From Streptomyces sp. NBC_01314 (GTDB taxonomy: Bacteria > Actinomycetota > Actinomycetes > Streptomycetales > Streptomycetaceae): 64,000 nt of DNA. Positions 15,978 through 24,447 of this stretch are shown here, one piece after another; position 1 is the stretch's first letter; every line of letters begins with the position of its first letter. Under the pieces are notes generated by a model, which searched no databases, was not told the origin of the DNA, and saw nothing but the letters and a program-made list of their open reading frames with translations. The stretch spans positions 434,001 to 498,000 of the forward strand of contig NZ_CP108394.1 in the NCBI RefSeq assembly GCF_041435215.1. Reading direction: 5' to 3'. The translations under genes were made by a program, and so were the position numbers.

Positions 15978-16850
15978 ATGCCAGTTCACTCCCCCACTTC
16001 CGAACTCACCGACACCTCACCCGCAGACACCTCGCCCGCCCAGGAGTTAACGACCCCGTCGGATCAGCGGACCGCAGTCGACAAGGCACTCGTCCTGCTC
16101 AAGTCGCTCGCCGAACAGGACCGGGAGATCGGCGTGAGCGAGCTGGCCCGCCGCACCGGTCTCACCAAGTCGACCGCTTTCCGGCTGCTGGGCATCCTCC
16201 AGCGCAATGACCTGGTCGAGCGGGTCGGCAGCAACTACCGGCTGGGCGCCCAGCTCTTCGACATCGGTACCCGGGTCTACGGCCCGACGTCCCTGGTGCT
16301 GCGCGAGCGACTGCTGCCACATCTCGCCGACCTGTATGTGCTGACCCAGGAGACCGTTCACCTCGCGGTGCTGCACGACACCGATATCGTGTACGTCAAC
16401 AAGATCCACGGACACCGCGCCACCCGCTCCCCCTCCCGCATCGGCGCCCGGCTGCCCGCGTACTGCACGGCCGTCGGCAAGGCCCTGCTGGCCTTCGACC
16501 ACGACGCCACGGAAGCGGCCATCTCGGCGGGGCTGCCGAGGCTCACCGACTACACGGTCACCGACCCCGCCGCCTTCCGCGCCGAACTGCGGCGCATCCG
16601 CCAGGACGGCATCGCGTACGACCGCCAGGAGGCCAGCCTCGGCCTCACCTGTGTCGCCGTCCCGGTCATGGGACCCGCTGGCCGACCGGTCGCGGCCCTC
16701 TCCGTCGCCGGCGCGGACCACCGCTTCGACCGGGCCCGCTTCGCCCCCGCCCTGCGCCGCGTGGCCTACGAGGCGGCGCGGGCGATCAGCGCGGCCGCCA
16801 AGGCCCAGCGGCGCGCGCCCTCGGACGCCGGGAGCACGCCCGCCGCCTGA
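15978..16850 (+). CDS. IclR-family transcriptional regulator of the aromatic cluster
   Basis: A 290-residue regulator. After a flexible Thr/Pro-rich N-terminus of about 28 residues comes the winged helix (residues about 30-95), with VSELARRTGLTKSTAFRLLGILQR read in two parts: VSELARRTGLTKSTAF and RLLGILQRNDLVER. The C-terminal effector domain contains VHLAVLHDTDIVYVNKI and PAYCTAVGKALLAF, the usual IclR ligand-pocket segment, then GLTCVAVPVMGPAGRPVAAL. It is divergent from hcaE across a region with a palindrome. IclR proteins such as MhpR commonly activate aromatic operons in response to the substrate, so a pathway-specific role is likely. Confidence 0.9.
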   Translation: MPVHSPTSELTDTSPADTSPAQELTTPSDQRTAVDKALVLLKSLAEQDREIGVSELARRTGLTKSTAFRLLGILQRNDLVERVGSNYRLGAQLFDIGTRVYGPTSLVLRERLLPHLADLYVLTQETVHLAVLHDTDIVYVNKIHGHRATRSPSRIGARLPAYCTAVGKALLAFDHDATEAAISAGLPRLTDYTVTDPAAFRAELRRIRQDGIAYDRQEASLGLTCVAVPVMGPAGRPVAALSVAGADHRFDRARFAPALRRVAYEAARAISAAAKAQRRAPSDAGSTPAA

Positions 16851-16865
16851 CCCGGTGGACGCGGC

Positions 16866-17477
16866 TCAGTGCGCGCCGTCGCCGTGGGTGCGCGCCGTGT
16901 TCGTGCCCCCGGTACCGGGCTGCACCCGTGGCACACTCACCACGATGTGCACCAGGCTCTCCCCCTCAAGCGACTGGTACACGTGCGGCCGGTCGCCCGG
17001 GTAGCGCACGAAGTCACCGGTGGCCAACTCCACCGGGCTGTCGGCCGGGCCCACCCGCACCCGGCCACTGATCACATACAGGTGCTCCAGCGTGCCCACC
17101 GGGTGCGGCTCGGTCGGCTTCCCCGTGCCGTCCCGGTCGGGGCCGACGCGTACCAGATAGTTCTCGATGACACCGGAGCCGTACACATGGTCCAGAGCCC
17201 GGGTCTCGAACCCCTCGTGTGCCTTCCAGACGACGTCGGCGCCACGTTGAACGGTCATCACCTGCTCGCGCTCGGCCACCAGCCGGGTCACCGGCACCCC
17301 CAGCGCCGTCGCGATCGAGAACAACGTGTCCACGGTGGGGTTCCCGGTGCCCTGTTCCAGCTTGGACAGCGTCTGTTTGGCGAGGCCCGCCTCCCGGGCC
17401 AACCTGGCCAGGGACAGACCCCGCTGCTCTCTGAGAAGGCGCACGTTGCGCGCGACGACGGCATTTCCTGAGGACAC
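16866..17477 (-). CDS. XRE-family regulator with C-terminal cupin domain
   Basis: A 203-residue protein with a helix-turn-helix (RGLSLARLAREAGLAKQTL, residues about 18-40) and a C-terminal cupin sensor domain (THE..PHPVGTLEHLYVISGRV and FVRYPGDRPHVYQSLEG). Such HTH-cupin proteins regulate small metabolic operons. The GTG at 17477 lacks a Shine-Dalgarno but lies 6 nt after TACAGT, a good -10 hexamer, so the mRNA may be leaderless. It converges with iclR and has a decayed IS5 element upstream. The target is unknown; the neighbouring symporter is a candidate. Confidence 0.85.
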   Translation of the reverse strand: MSSGNAVVARNVRLLREQRGLSLARLAREAGLAKQTLSKLEQGTGNPTVDTLFSIATALGVPVTRLVAEREQVMTVQRGADVVWKAHEGFETRALDHVYGSGVIENYLVRVGPDRDGTGKPTEPHPVGTLEHLYVISGRVRVGPADSPVELATGDFVRYPGDRPHVYQSLEGESLVHIVVSVPRVQPGTGGTNTARTHGDGAH

Positions 17478-17589
17478 GACACCACTGTAAACGGGGCACG
17501 ACCTGCTCAGAGACTGTCGGGCGGGCCGTTGACGACGCCGTGGCGAGGTCCTCGACGGTCTTGTCCGGACGGTCTCGCGCTGGGGATTC

Positions 17590-17870
17590 ATGGCTCCACC
17601 GCGGTGGCCGCGCGGCGAGCCGGACGAGCATGAGACGGATCGCCGCCATCCCGGTCATGGCCTTGGAGGTCGCCGTCAGCCGTTCGTACCGGGCTCGATC
17701 GGACCACGGCGGCCGACGGCCCGGAATCACGTACGGCCCCGATCCGGACCCGGTAGCGGAGCTCATCATGGACGCGGTCCCAGGTGCCGCCCCAGCGCCA
17801 CCTGGTGAACCGGCGGCGGCGCCGGGTCGCAGCACACCAGGTCGCGCCGGTTCACACCACGTGATCATTC
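17590..17870 (-). pseudogene. IS5-family transposase remnant with internal deletion
   Basis: On the minus strand one frame reads GGTWDRVHDELRYRVRIGAV followed by PSAAVVRSSPVRTAD, the N-terminal part of an IS5-group transposase. A second frame then reads ARYERLTATSKAMTGMAAIR, which is the extreme C-terminus of the same family. The DDE core between them is gone and the pieces are out of frame. No terminal repeats were found. Confidence 0.65.
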
Positions 17871-17924
17871 CGGGGTCGTCGCCCTGCCCGGAGGCAGATC
17901 ACCCACACCACGCTCCACGCGTGG

Positions 17925-19508
17925 TCAACCACCCGACAGACTCGGAGAGGCGCCGCGCCCTTCCGACGCGGTGTGCGGACTCGGTGCGGCATCGGCCCGC
18001 CCGGCTGATCCGGGGAGTACGGAGCCGAGCCAGCCGAGGAGGAATCCGGCCGGGATCGCGACAAGCCCCGGGTTGCGCAGAGGGAACACCGAGAAGTCCA
18101 GGTGGGGCAGGAGCGCGGTCGCGCTCCCGGAAACCTGGGGCGACAGCCCCACCAGCACCACGGAGGTCAGCAGACCACCGTAGATGCTCCATGTCGCGCC
18201 CCGGGTGGTGAAGTCCTTCCAGAACATGCCGTACAGCAGGGCGGGAACGATCGCCGAGGCGGCCACGGCGAACGCCAGTCCGATGAGGAAGGAGACATTG
18301 AGGCTGCGGGCGAACACGGCCAGCAGCGTGGCGGTCGTGCCGATCGCGACGGCCGCCACGCGCGCGACGAACAGTTCCCGCTCCCCGGACGCCGTGCCAC
18401 GGGTGATGAAGGCGCCGTAGACGTCGTGCGCCAGCGAGGTCGCGGCGGCCAGCGTGACGCCCGCCACGACGGCCAGGACGGTGGCGAAGGCCACGCAGGC
18501 GACAACGGTGAGCAGGAACGAACCACCGATGTTCGCCGCGAGCAGGAGCACCGCCGTGTTGCCGGAGGGATTGTCCCCCTCGATCACCTGAGTGCCGACG
18601 AGCGCCGCGGCCCCGAAGCCGAGCACGCCGGCGGCCAGATAGAACACGACGGTCATCAGGGCCGCGTACTGGACCGACCGGCGTGCGCCGCTCGGGGTGG
18701 GCACGGTACTGATCCGCATCAGCAGATGCGGCAGACCGGCGGCCCCGATCAGCAGGGCCATCTGCTCGCTCAGGGAGTCCAGTTTCGTCGCTCCGCCGCC
18801 GAACCGGAGCCCCGGGCTCAGGAAGTCGTCGCCGTGGCCGCTCCCCTTGGCGGCCGCGCTCAGCAGCGCGCCCGGGTTGAAGTCGAACCTGGCCAGTACC
18901 AGCAGCGCCAGGGCGATACCGCCGCCCATCAGCATGACCGCCTTGACCGTCTGGACCAGCGTGGCCGCTCGCATGCCCCCCAGGACGATGTAGAGGATCA
19001 TGAGCGCGCCGAGGCCGACGGATACGGCCCCTTCCATGCCCCGCCCGGCCGAGCCCAGGATTCCCACCGTGAGCGCACTCGCTCCGACGAGTTGGGCGAT
19101 CAGGTACAGCAGGCAGACGAGGAGCGTCGCGACACCCGCCGCGAGATGCACCGGGCGGGACCGCAGGCGACGTGCGAGGCGGTCACCGATGGTGAACTCG
19201 GTGGTGCTGTGGTAGCGCTCCGCCACCAGGAGGAGGATGACGATCCACGAAACGGCCGGACCCAGAACGGAGAGCGTGCCGTCGTACCCGGTGAGCGCGA
19301 TCAGACCGGGACTGCCCAGCAGGGCTGCCGCGGACATGACGTCACCGAACAGGGCGACGCCGTTGTGGGCGGGCTTGAGGAGGCCGTCGCTGACGTAGAA
19401 CTCGGTCACCGTCCCCCGCTGGGGACCGGCCCACATCACGAGGAACAGGGCGCAGACGAGGAAGACGAAGAAGACCGGCAGATCGGCTGTGACGTAGTCC
19501 CTCGTCAT
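17925..19508 (-). CDS. Sodium:solute symporter (SSS family, ActP-like cation/acetate symporter)
   Basis: A 527-residue integral membrane protein with about 13 hydrophobic segments. FYVSDGLLKPAHNGVALFGD and MSAAALLGSPGLIALTGYDG near the N-terminus are typical of ActP/MctC-like monocarboxylate symporters. AAGLPHLLMRISTVPTPSGA marks the central core. The ATG at 19508 overlaps the stop of the DUF485-like gene (ATGA). The two-gene DUF485-SSS pair is the standard actP arrangement for import of acetate or short monocarboxylates. Acetyl-CoA and pyruvate are products of the adjacent pathway, but a functional link is only suggestive. Confidence 0.88.
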   Translation of the reverse strand: MTRDYVTADLPVFFVFLVCALFLVMWAGPQRGTVTEFYVSDGLLKPAHNGVALFGDVMSAAALLGSPGLIALTGYDGTLSVLGPAVSWIVILLLVAERYHSTTEFTIGDRLARRLRSRPVHLAAGVATLLVCLLYLIAQLVGASALTVGILGSAGRGMEGAVSVGLGALMILYIVLGGMRAATLVQTVKAVMLMGGGIALALLVLARFDFNPGALLSAAAKGSGHGDDFLSPGLRFGGGATKLDSLSEQMALLIGAAGLPHLLMRISTVPTPSGARRSVQYAALMTVVFYLAAGVLGFGAAALVGTQVIEGDNPSGNTAVLLLAANIGGSFLLTVVACVAFATVLAVVAGVTLAAATSLAHDVYGAFITRGTASGERELFVARVAAVAIGTTATLLAVFARSLNVSFLIGLAFAVAASAIVPALLYGMFWKDFTTRGATWSIYGGLLTSVVLVGLSPQVSGSATALLPHLDFSVFPLRNPGLVAIPAGFLLGWLGSVLPGSAGRADAAPSPHTASEGRGASPSLSGG

Positions 19509-20161
19509 GAGCGGTGCTCCAGTCTCTCGCCGGGCGTTCCCTGGTTCTCGACGAGCGGGTCGATCGAGGTTCTGCAGTACCGGGCGTACCACTGGACCCA
19601 TCCCGCGACGGCGACGAGCTGGACCAGACCGAGCAGGAGACCCACGTTCAACGGGCCGGCCACCGGCACGGCCATGACTTCCTTGGCCGCCTCCCCCAGG
19701 CAGCTGATCACCAGGTACAGGGCGATGACAGGGGCGGCGACGAGGAAGGCGTGGCGGCGCACACCCCGTACCGCGTGCTGCGTGTCCGCCGGCTGGAGGG
19801 CACCGGACAGTGTGACACCCGAGGCCCAGGGCAGAGAGCGGTCGTAGGGATGGCGGTGGGCTTGGTCGGCGGCGATCCGCAGGGCCCATGCCCGCCGTTC
19901 CTGGACGATGGCCACCGTATTCGCGGTACCCCCGGCGCTCAGCGACTGTCCGTACCAGATGTGCAGGTCGACCGCGCTTCCGTACGAGCGATAGCAGTCG
20001 TTGATCGCCCGGCTCAACTCGCTCTCGGAGTACAGGTGTCCGTGGTCGAGATGGCTCAGGTACAGGAGCACGGCCGCGAGCGGGTCCTGTAAGGGGTCAT
20101 GAGGATTGGGGGGCCGTTGAGGTTGCGGAGGATTCTGGGGACGTTTCTTCTGGGGATGCAT
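19505..20161 (-). CDS. DUF485-containing membrane partner of the symporter
   Basis: A 218-residue protein from the ATG at 20161. A proline-rich N-terminus is followed by a soluble segment (YLSHLDHGHLYSESELSRAI) not found in short DUF485 proteins. Residues about 130-210 form the DUF485 domain with two transmembrane helices (HAFLVAAPVIALYLVISCLG and NVGLLLGLVQLVAVAGWVQW). DUF485 proteins (YjcH-like) accompany acetate symporters. Here the protein is about twice the usual length because of the N-terminal extension, which is of unknown function. The RBS is weak. Confidence 0.75.
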   Translation of the reverse strand: MHPQKKRPQNPPQPQRPPNPHDPLQDPLAAVLLYLSHLDHGHLYSESELSRAINDCYRSYGSAVDLHIWYGQSLSAGGTANTVAIVQERRAWALRIAADQAHRHPYDRSLPWASGVTLSGALQPADTQHAVRGVRRHAFLVAAPVIALYLVISCLGEAAKEVMAVPVAGPLNVGLLLGLVQLVAVAGWVQWYARYCRTSIDPLVENQGTPGERLEHRS

Positions 20162-20580
20162 GAACGGCTCTTCGTATGGTCGGTTGCGTGGATGCCGGGC
20201 TGGAGACCTCCTGGGGAGAGCGGGCCCTCCAGCCACCCCTCTCCATGGAGCAGCGCGGCAGTTACCGCCGAACTCCCTGTAGAGGCGCCGCTACGCATGG
20301 TTGCGTCGCGCCGGACATCACACAGCAAGCGACCCGTACCTCATAGCGCGCGTGCCGTTATCCGGCACGCGGACTTGCCGCATCGAAAAAGCGCAGGTGA
20401 CAGCCGCGGACTGAGTGGGGAGGCGGGTGAGGATCTGTCCAATGCCGACAAGGCACAGCGTCCTCCGCTCTCTCCCTTCGCCGTCGATCAGATCGGGCCG
20501 TAGCCGGATACGGCGTGGCGGCGGCCCGTCGAGATGGAGGCGGCCGCGCACGGTGTCGACGGTGGTGGAGCCCTCGGCGG
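20162..20580. other. Intergenic region upstream of the DUF485-symporter operon
   Basis: No gene is evident. It must contain the promoter of the minus-strand operon. A small hairpin CGTGCCG/CGGCACG with a TTATC loop lies at 20351-20369. The right side ends at the left terminal repeat of an IS6-family element. Confidence 0.5.
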
Positions 20581-21443
20581 GGCATTGTCACGTTGATTGA
20601 GCGGGGTGGGATGATCTTGTGGTTGATCGCGTCTGGATGGGATCGCCCGTGTCGTCCGCGTCGCCGTCGTACAGGGGGCACCGGTACCCGGTCGAGATCA
20701 TCTCGCACTGCGTGTGGCTGTACTTCCGCTTCCCGCTCAGTTTCCGCGAGGTCGGGGAGCTCATGCTGGAGCGCGGCGTCGTCGTGTCCTACGACACCAT
20801 CCGCCGCTGGTGCCTGAAGGTCGGGCAGGCCTACGCCGACTCCCTGCGCCGCCGGCGCCCTCGCCCCGGCGACAAGTGCCACCTCGACGAGGTCTTCCTC
20901 AAGATCAACGGCGAGCAGAAATACCTGTGGCGGGCCGTCGACCGGGGCGGCAACGTGCTGGACATCCTCGTGCAGAACCGACGCGACAAGGCCGCGGCCA
21001 GGCGGTTCTTCCGTGGCCTTCTCACAAAGACGGGTACGGTGCCGCGGGTGGTCGTCACCGACAGGCTCCGCTCCCACGGAGCCGCCCACCGCGAGGTCAT
21101 GCCCTCGGTCGAGCACCGCTCCCACAAAGGCCTGAACAACCGGGCCGAGAACTCCCACCAACCGACCCGGCAGCGCGAACGGGCCATGAAAGGCTTCCGC
21201 AGCACCGGCGGAGCGCAGAGATCCCTCGCCGCGTCCAGCGAGATCTCACCCCACTTCCGACCCCACCGCCACAGCCTGTCCGCTACCCACTACCGAGCCG
21301 AGATGATCATCCGCTTCGCCATCTGGGACCACATCACTGGCATCGCCGGCCTGCCCGCAACAGCCTGACCCAGGCCGACACCCGGGCCGGCCACACCCCA
21401 GCACGCTGTCAGGCACTCACGCACCCAACAACGTGACAGCGCC
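20581..21443 (+). mobile_element. IS6-family insertion sequence, copy 1
   Basis: An 863-bp element bounded by GGCATTGTCACGTTG (20581-20595) and CAACGTGACAGCGCC (21429-21443), imperfect 15-bp terminal inverted repeats matching at 13 of 15 positions. It contains one intact transposase gene. The flanking 8-mers do not match, so no target duplication is visible; the right end abuts an IS5 remnant, suggesting rearrangement after insertion. Confidence 0.85.
20619..21368 (+). CDS. IS6-family DDE transposase
   Basis: A 249-residue transposase of the IS6 (IS26-related) family. The zinc/HTH-like N-terminus [20 protein letters not shown] and [20 protein letters not shown] is followed by the catalytic core: first Asp in [20 protein letters not shown], second in [14 protein letters not shown], and Glu in [20 protein letters not shown]. 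Nothing is disrupted and the terminal repeats are present, so the copy may be active. A second, frameshifted relative is at 52621-53350. Confidence 0.92.
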   Translation: MVDRVWMGSPVSSASPSYRGHRYPVEIISHCVWLYFRFPLSFREVGELMLERGVVVSYDTIRRWCLKVGQAYADSLRRRRPRPGDKCHLDEVFLKINGEQKYLWRAVDRGGNVLDILVQNRRDKAAARRFFRGLLTKTGTVPRVVVTDRLRSHGAAHREVMPSVEHRSHKGLNNRAENSHQPTRQRERAMKGFRSTGGAQRSLAASSEISPHFRPHRHSLSATHYRAEMIIRFAIWDHITGIAGLPATA

Positions 21444-21660
21444 CTTCGTGATCCTGCCGAGGCGTTGGGTGGTGGAGAGGTCACTGGCCTGGTTATCGCA
21501 TGCGCGTCGAAACGTGCGCGACTACCAGACCCGGCCTGAGCACTCCGAGGCGATGCTCACCCTTGCCTCGATCACGCTCATGACCCGCAGACTCACCCGG
21601 CCCGCCGTCCAGCCCAACGCATCCCTGCCCCGATCTGCCGAACCCGTCCACGCTGCTTGA
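21444..21660 (+). pseudogene. IS5-family transposase C-terminal remnant
   Basis: Directly after the IS6 right end, the frame reads [20 protein letters not shown] and ends [20 protein letters not shown], which is the C-terminal catalytic Glu segment and tail of an IS5-group transposase. The N-terminal two thirds are missing, presumably replaced by the IS6 insertion. The apparent start codon at 21433 is inside the IS6 terminal repeat. Confidence 0.75.
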
Positions 21661-21664
21661 GGCG

Positions 21665-21760
21665 TCACAGGTCCGACGGGAGCGCCATCGCGATGGACGC
21701 GACGATGCCGTCCATCGCGTCGTTCAGGACCGCCTCGCGCTCGGCCGGGTCAGTGCATGA
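21665..21760 (-). pseudogene. C-terminal fragment of an unidentified (possibly TetR-type) protein
   Basis: About 28 codons on the minus strand (DPAEREAVLNDAMDGIVASI, then AMALPSDL and a stop) read like the final helix of a small regulator, but no start or DNA-binding domain remains. Recognition is weak. Confidence 0.25.
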
Positions 21761-21797
21761 CGCCGACCAAGCCTGGGGGCCAGCATGTTCGCCTGGG

Positions 21798-22535
21798 TCA
21801 TGTCCCCAGATCCTCCGTCACGGGCAGGCACTCGGCGAGCAGGTCGACGACGTCGCGCCAGGCTCGCTGCGCGTGCTGTGGGTGGTAGCCGACGCCGGGG
21901 ACCGTAGGGTGGTCGACCGGCGGGTGGTGGAAGGCGTGCAAGGCGCCGCCGTAGACCGCGAGGCGCCAGTCGACGCCCGCGGCCTGCATCTCAGCGGTGA
22001 ACGCGTTCCGTTGCGCGGGCGGCATGATCGGGTCTTCCGACCCGACCCCGGCCCACACCGGGCAGCGAATACGCGCCGCCTCGCCCGGTCGGCCCGTGGT
22101 AGTTGCGTTGACTGTGCCGATCGCGCGCAGGTTGACGCCGTCGCGCCCGAGTTCCAGCCCGATGGCGCCCCCGGTGCCGTAGCCGACGGCGGCGATCCGG
22201 TCGGGGTCGGTCCGCGGTTCGGTGCGCAACACGTCGAGCGCCGCATGGCCGATGCTCCGCATCCGGTCGGGATCAGCGAGCAGTGGCATGCAACGGGCCA
22301 GCATCTCCTCGGGGTCGCTCAAATAGCGCCCGCCGTGAAGGTCGAAGGCCAGCGCTATGTATCCCAGTTCGGCGAGAGCCTCGGCCCGGCGGCGCTCGAC
22401 GTCGCTGAGCCCCGTGCCCTCTGGTCCGAGCAGCACCGCGGGCCGGCGGTCGACACCGGCCGGGAGCGCGAGGTGCCCGATCATCGTCAGACCGTCGGCC
22501 GGATACTCGACCGTACGCGTCGTAATCGTCGTCAT
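21798..22535 (-). CDS. Dienelactone hydrolase family protein lacking the usual nucleophile
   Basis: A 245-residue alpha/beta hydrolase from the ATG at 22535; TACAGT 7 nt before suggests a leaderless transcript. The overall order matches the dienelactone hydrolase family: an oxyanion segment (VLLGPEGTGLSD), the nucleophile elbow, an Asp loop (GVGSEDPIMPP) and the His loop (YGGALHAFHHPPV). The elbow, however, reads AVGYGTGGAIG, with Gly where active members have Cys (GYCFGG). The enzyme may be non-hydrolytic or may use another residue. It stands alone next to IS debris; no partner gene suggests a substrate. Confidence 0.75.
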   Translation of the reverse strand: MTTITTRTVEYPADGLTMIGHLALPAGVDRRPAVLLGPEGTGLSDVERRRAEALAELGYIALAFDLHGGRYLSDPEEMLARCMPLLADPDRMRSIGHAALDVLRTEPRTDPDRIAAVGYGTGGAIGLELGRDGVNLRAIGTVNATTTGRPGEAARIRCPVWAGVGSEDPIMPPAQRNAFTAEMQAAGVDWRLAVYGGALHAFHHPPVDHPTVPGVGYHPQHAQRAWRDVVDLLAECLPVTEDLGT

Positions 22536-22767
22536 GAGACTGGACTGTAGTGATCGTCGAGCCCGGTCCGGCGGCTGTTCTGCCGCTGGCAGAACAGCGC
22601 GGACATCCACCTGAAATACGGCGAGGGCTCACAAGAACCGTCACAAACCTCGTCCCCACGGCAGCTATCCATCCCGTTGCCCCTTTGACCCGTATCTCGG
22701 TCAGGCATCTCACCGGTTTGAAGATGGGTTCTTAGGCGGTTGAGCAGGGCAGTGTTCCCAGTCCGCG

Positions 22768-23748
22768 CTATTGCGGGATGGTGACCAGGATGCGGCCGTG
22801 GCCACCGCCGGCGTCGACGTGGTCGTGGGCCTTGGCGATGTCGTCCAGCGGGTAACGGTCGCCGACGGCGACTGTGAGGGCGCTGACGGCGGCGGAGGTG
22901 AGGTCGCGGACGGCCTGGCGCTTGGCCTCGGCGGGGAAGTCGTCGCTGCCGAGCAGCCGCAGGGTGACGTTGTTGAACAGCAGGGGCCAGAAGGGGATCG
23001 CAGTGCGGTCCGTGCGGGTGGCGTAGGCGGCGATGACGGCTCCCTGGGCGGCGACGGCGTTGTCGAGGTCGGCGTTGTCGGACAGCGCGACCTCGATGAT
23101 CCGGTCGACGCCCCGCGGCGCGTACGAGCGGATGGCTGTGGCGGGGTCGCCGGTGTCCAGGGCGAAGGCGTGGGAGACGACGGCCGGGTCGACGCGGTCG
23201 AGGTCCGCGGTTCGGCGGACGGTGGCGATCACAGTGGCGCCGGCCCAGTGGGCGAGCTGGGCGGCCAGGGAGCCGACGCCGCCGAGGACTCCGTGGACCA
23301 GGACCAGTTGGCCGTCGACCGGGCCGTCGGCGAAGACGGTGCGGTGGGCGGTGATGCCAGGGATGCCGAGGCTCGCCCCCAGCTCGTCACTCAGATGATC
23401 TGGCAGAGGTACGGCTTGGTGGTCGGGTACGACGGTGTACTGAGCAGCTGTGCCGAAGGGGCGGTAGGACTGGGCTCCGTATACCCAGACCCGTTGTCCG
23501 ACGCGGCGGGCGTCGACCTGGGCGCCCACGGCGTCGATGACTCCGGCGGCGTCGCTGTGCGGGATCACTCGCGGGGAGGGCCTGGACGAGCCGAGCCAGC
23601 CGCGCCGTTTCTTGGTGTCGCCGGGGTTGACGCCCGAGACGGTGACGCGGACGCGGACCTCGCCGGGGCCGGGGACGGGATCAGGGAGTTCGCCGACGTG
23701 CAGGACATCGGCGGCGGGGCCCTGGTCGTCGTACCAGGAAGCAAGCAT
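22768..23748 (-). CDS. NADPH:quinone oxidoreductase-like MDR protein
   Basis: A 326-residue quinone-oxidoreductase-type protein. A GroES-like domain (VSGVNPGDTKKRRGW, then SDAAGVIDAVGAQV) precedes the Rossmann motif LVHGVLGGVGSLAAQLAHW. It ends IAKAHDHVDAGGGHGRILV, typical of Qor-like enzymes. It reduces quinones or activated alkenes with NADPH. It lies 21 bp downstream of the PadR gene on the same strand, so it is probably co-transcribed and repressed with it. Such PadR-linked reductases often respond to electrophiles or phenolic acids. Confidence 0.85.
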   Translation of the reverse strand: MLASWYDDQGPAADVLHVGELPDPVPGPGEVRVRVTVSGVNPGDTKKRRGWLGSSRPSPRVIPHSDAAGVIDAVGAQVDARRVGQRVWVYGAQSYRPFGTAAQYTVVPDHQAVPLPDHLSDELGASLGIPGITAHRTVFADGPVDGQLVLVHGVLGGVGSLAAQLAHWAGATVIATVRRTADLDRVDPAVVSHAFALDTGDPATAIRSYAPRGVDRIIEVALSDNADLDNAVAAQGAVIAAYATRTDRTAIPFWPLLFNNVTLRLLGSDDFPAEAKRQAVRDLTSAAVSALTVAVGDRYPLDDIAKAHDHVDAGGGHGRILVTIPQ

Positions 23749-23769
23749 GGGGGGTACCTCCGTGGGCGG

Positions 23770-24348
23770 TCAGCTCGCGGGAGCGGCGGGCGCATGTGGA
23801 TCGCTGTCGGTGCATGCGGTGTCGAATGCGGGCGGCTTCTCCCCGAGGGTCTCGCGCAGCCAGGTCCGTTCGGCGCGGCTGGTGGCGCGGGCGGTGAGCA
23901 GCATGCCCCGCCGGTAGGGGTCGGCGATCTCCTCGGAACGCAGGGGCCGCTCGTTGTCGTAGAAGAAGCTCGCCGGTTCTTCCAGGAACTCCAGCCGTCT
24001 GCGCAGCACCGCGTGCTGTTCGGCCACGTCGGGCAGGTGGGAGAGGAAGGCCAGGACGACGTAGAACCGGGTGAAGTCGGTGATCTCGTGGTCGGCGGGC
24101 TTGCGCAGGCGCTGAAGCATTTCGGCCCGTCCGGCCGCGGTCAGGCTGAGCACGTACCGGGCCGCCCCGGCGGCCGGGTCGGCGCGCCGCTCGATCAAGC
24201 CCGCCTTGGTCAGACGGTTGATTGCCGGATACAGGCTGCCGTCACTGACCGGCCGCGTGTAGCCGGTCAGCTGTGAGAGGCGGCGGCGCAGTTCGTGTCC
24301 GGGCAGGGGGGTCTCGGCCAGGAAGCCGAGTATCGCGAGTTCCAGCAT
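23770..24348 (-). CDS. PadR-family transcriptional regulator
   Basis: A 192-residue regulator with the N-terminal PadR winged helix (LELAILGFLAETPLPGHELR, then GSLYPAINRLTKAGLIERR) and a C-terminal helical dimerisation domain (residues about 95-180). The ATG at 24348 is preceded by GAAGATGGG; an alternative ATG at 24372 lies inside the operator and is less likely. It is divergent from the SnoaL-like gene and upstream of the quinone oxidoreductase gene. The shared region carries two identical palindromes, pointing to autoregulation and control of both units. Confidence 0.9.
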   Translation of the reverse strand: MLELAILGFLAETPLPGHELRRRLSQLTGYTRPVSDGSLYPAINRLTKAGLIERRADPAAGAARYVLSLTAAGRAEMLQRLRKPADHEITDFTRFYVVLAFLSHLPDVAEQHAVLRRRLEFLEEPASFFYDNERPLRSEEIADPYRRGMLLTARATSRAERTWLRETLGEKPPAFDTACTDSDPHAPAAPAS

Positions 24349-24368
24349 GAGCCCATCTTCGCACACGG

Positions 24369-24400
24369 ACATCGAATCGATGTGAACATCGAATCGATGT
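24369..24400. promoter_or_regulatory. Double palindromic operator for the PadR regulator
   Basis: The 15-bp palindrome ACATCGAATCGATGT occurs at 24369-24383 and again, identically, at 24386-24400, a 17-bp repeat period. PadR proteins recognise ATGT/ACAT dyads, and the spacer creates ATGTGAACAT between copies. The position between divergent starts fits repression of both genes. Confidence 0.85.
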
Positions 24401-24447
24401 TACGCTCGCAAGTACCCGCCCAAACGTCTCTGGAGAGGCACAGCAAG

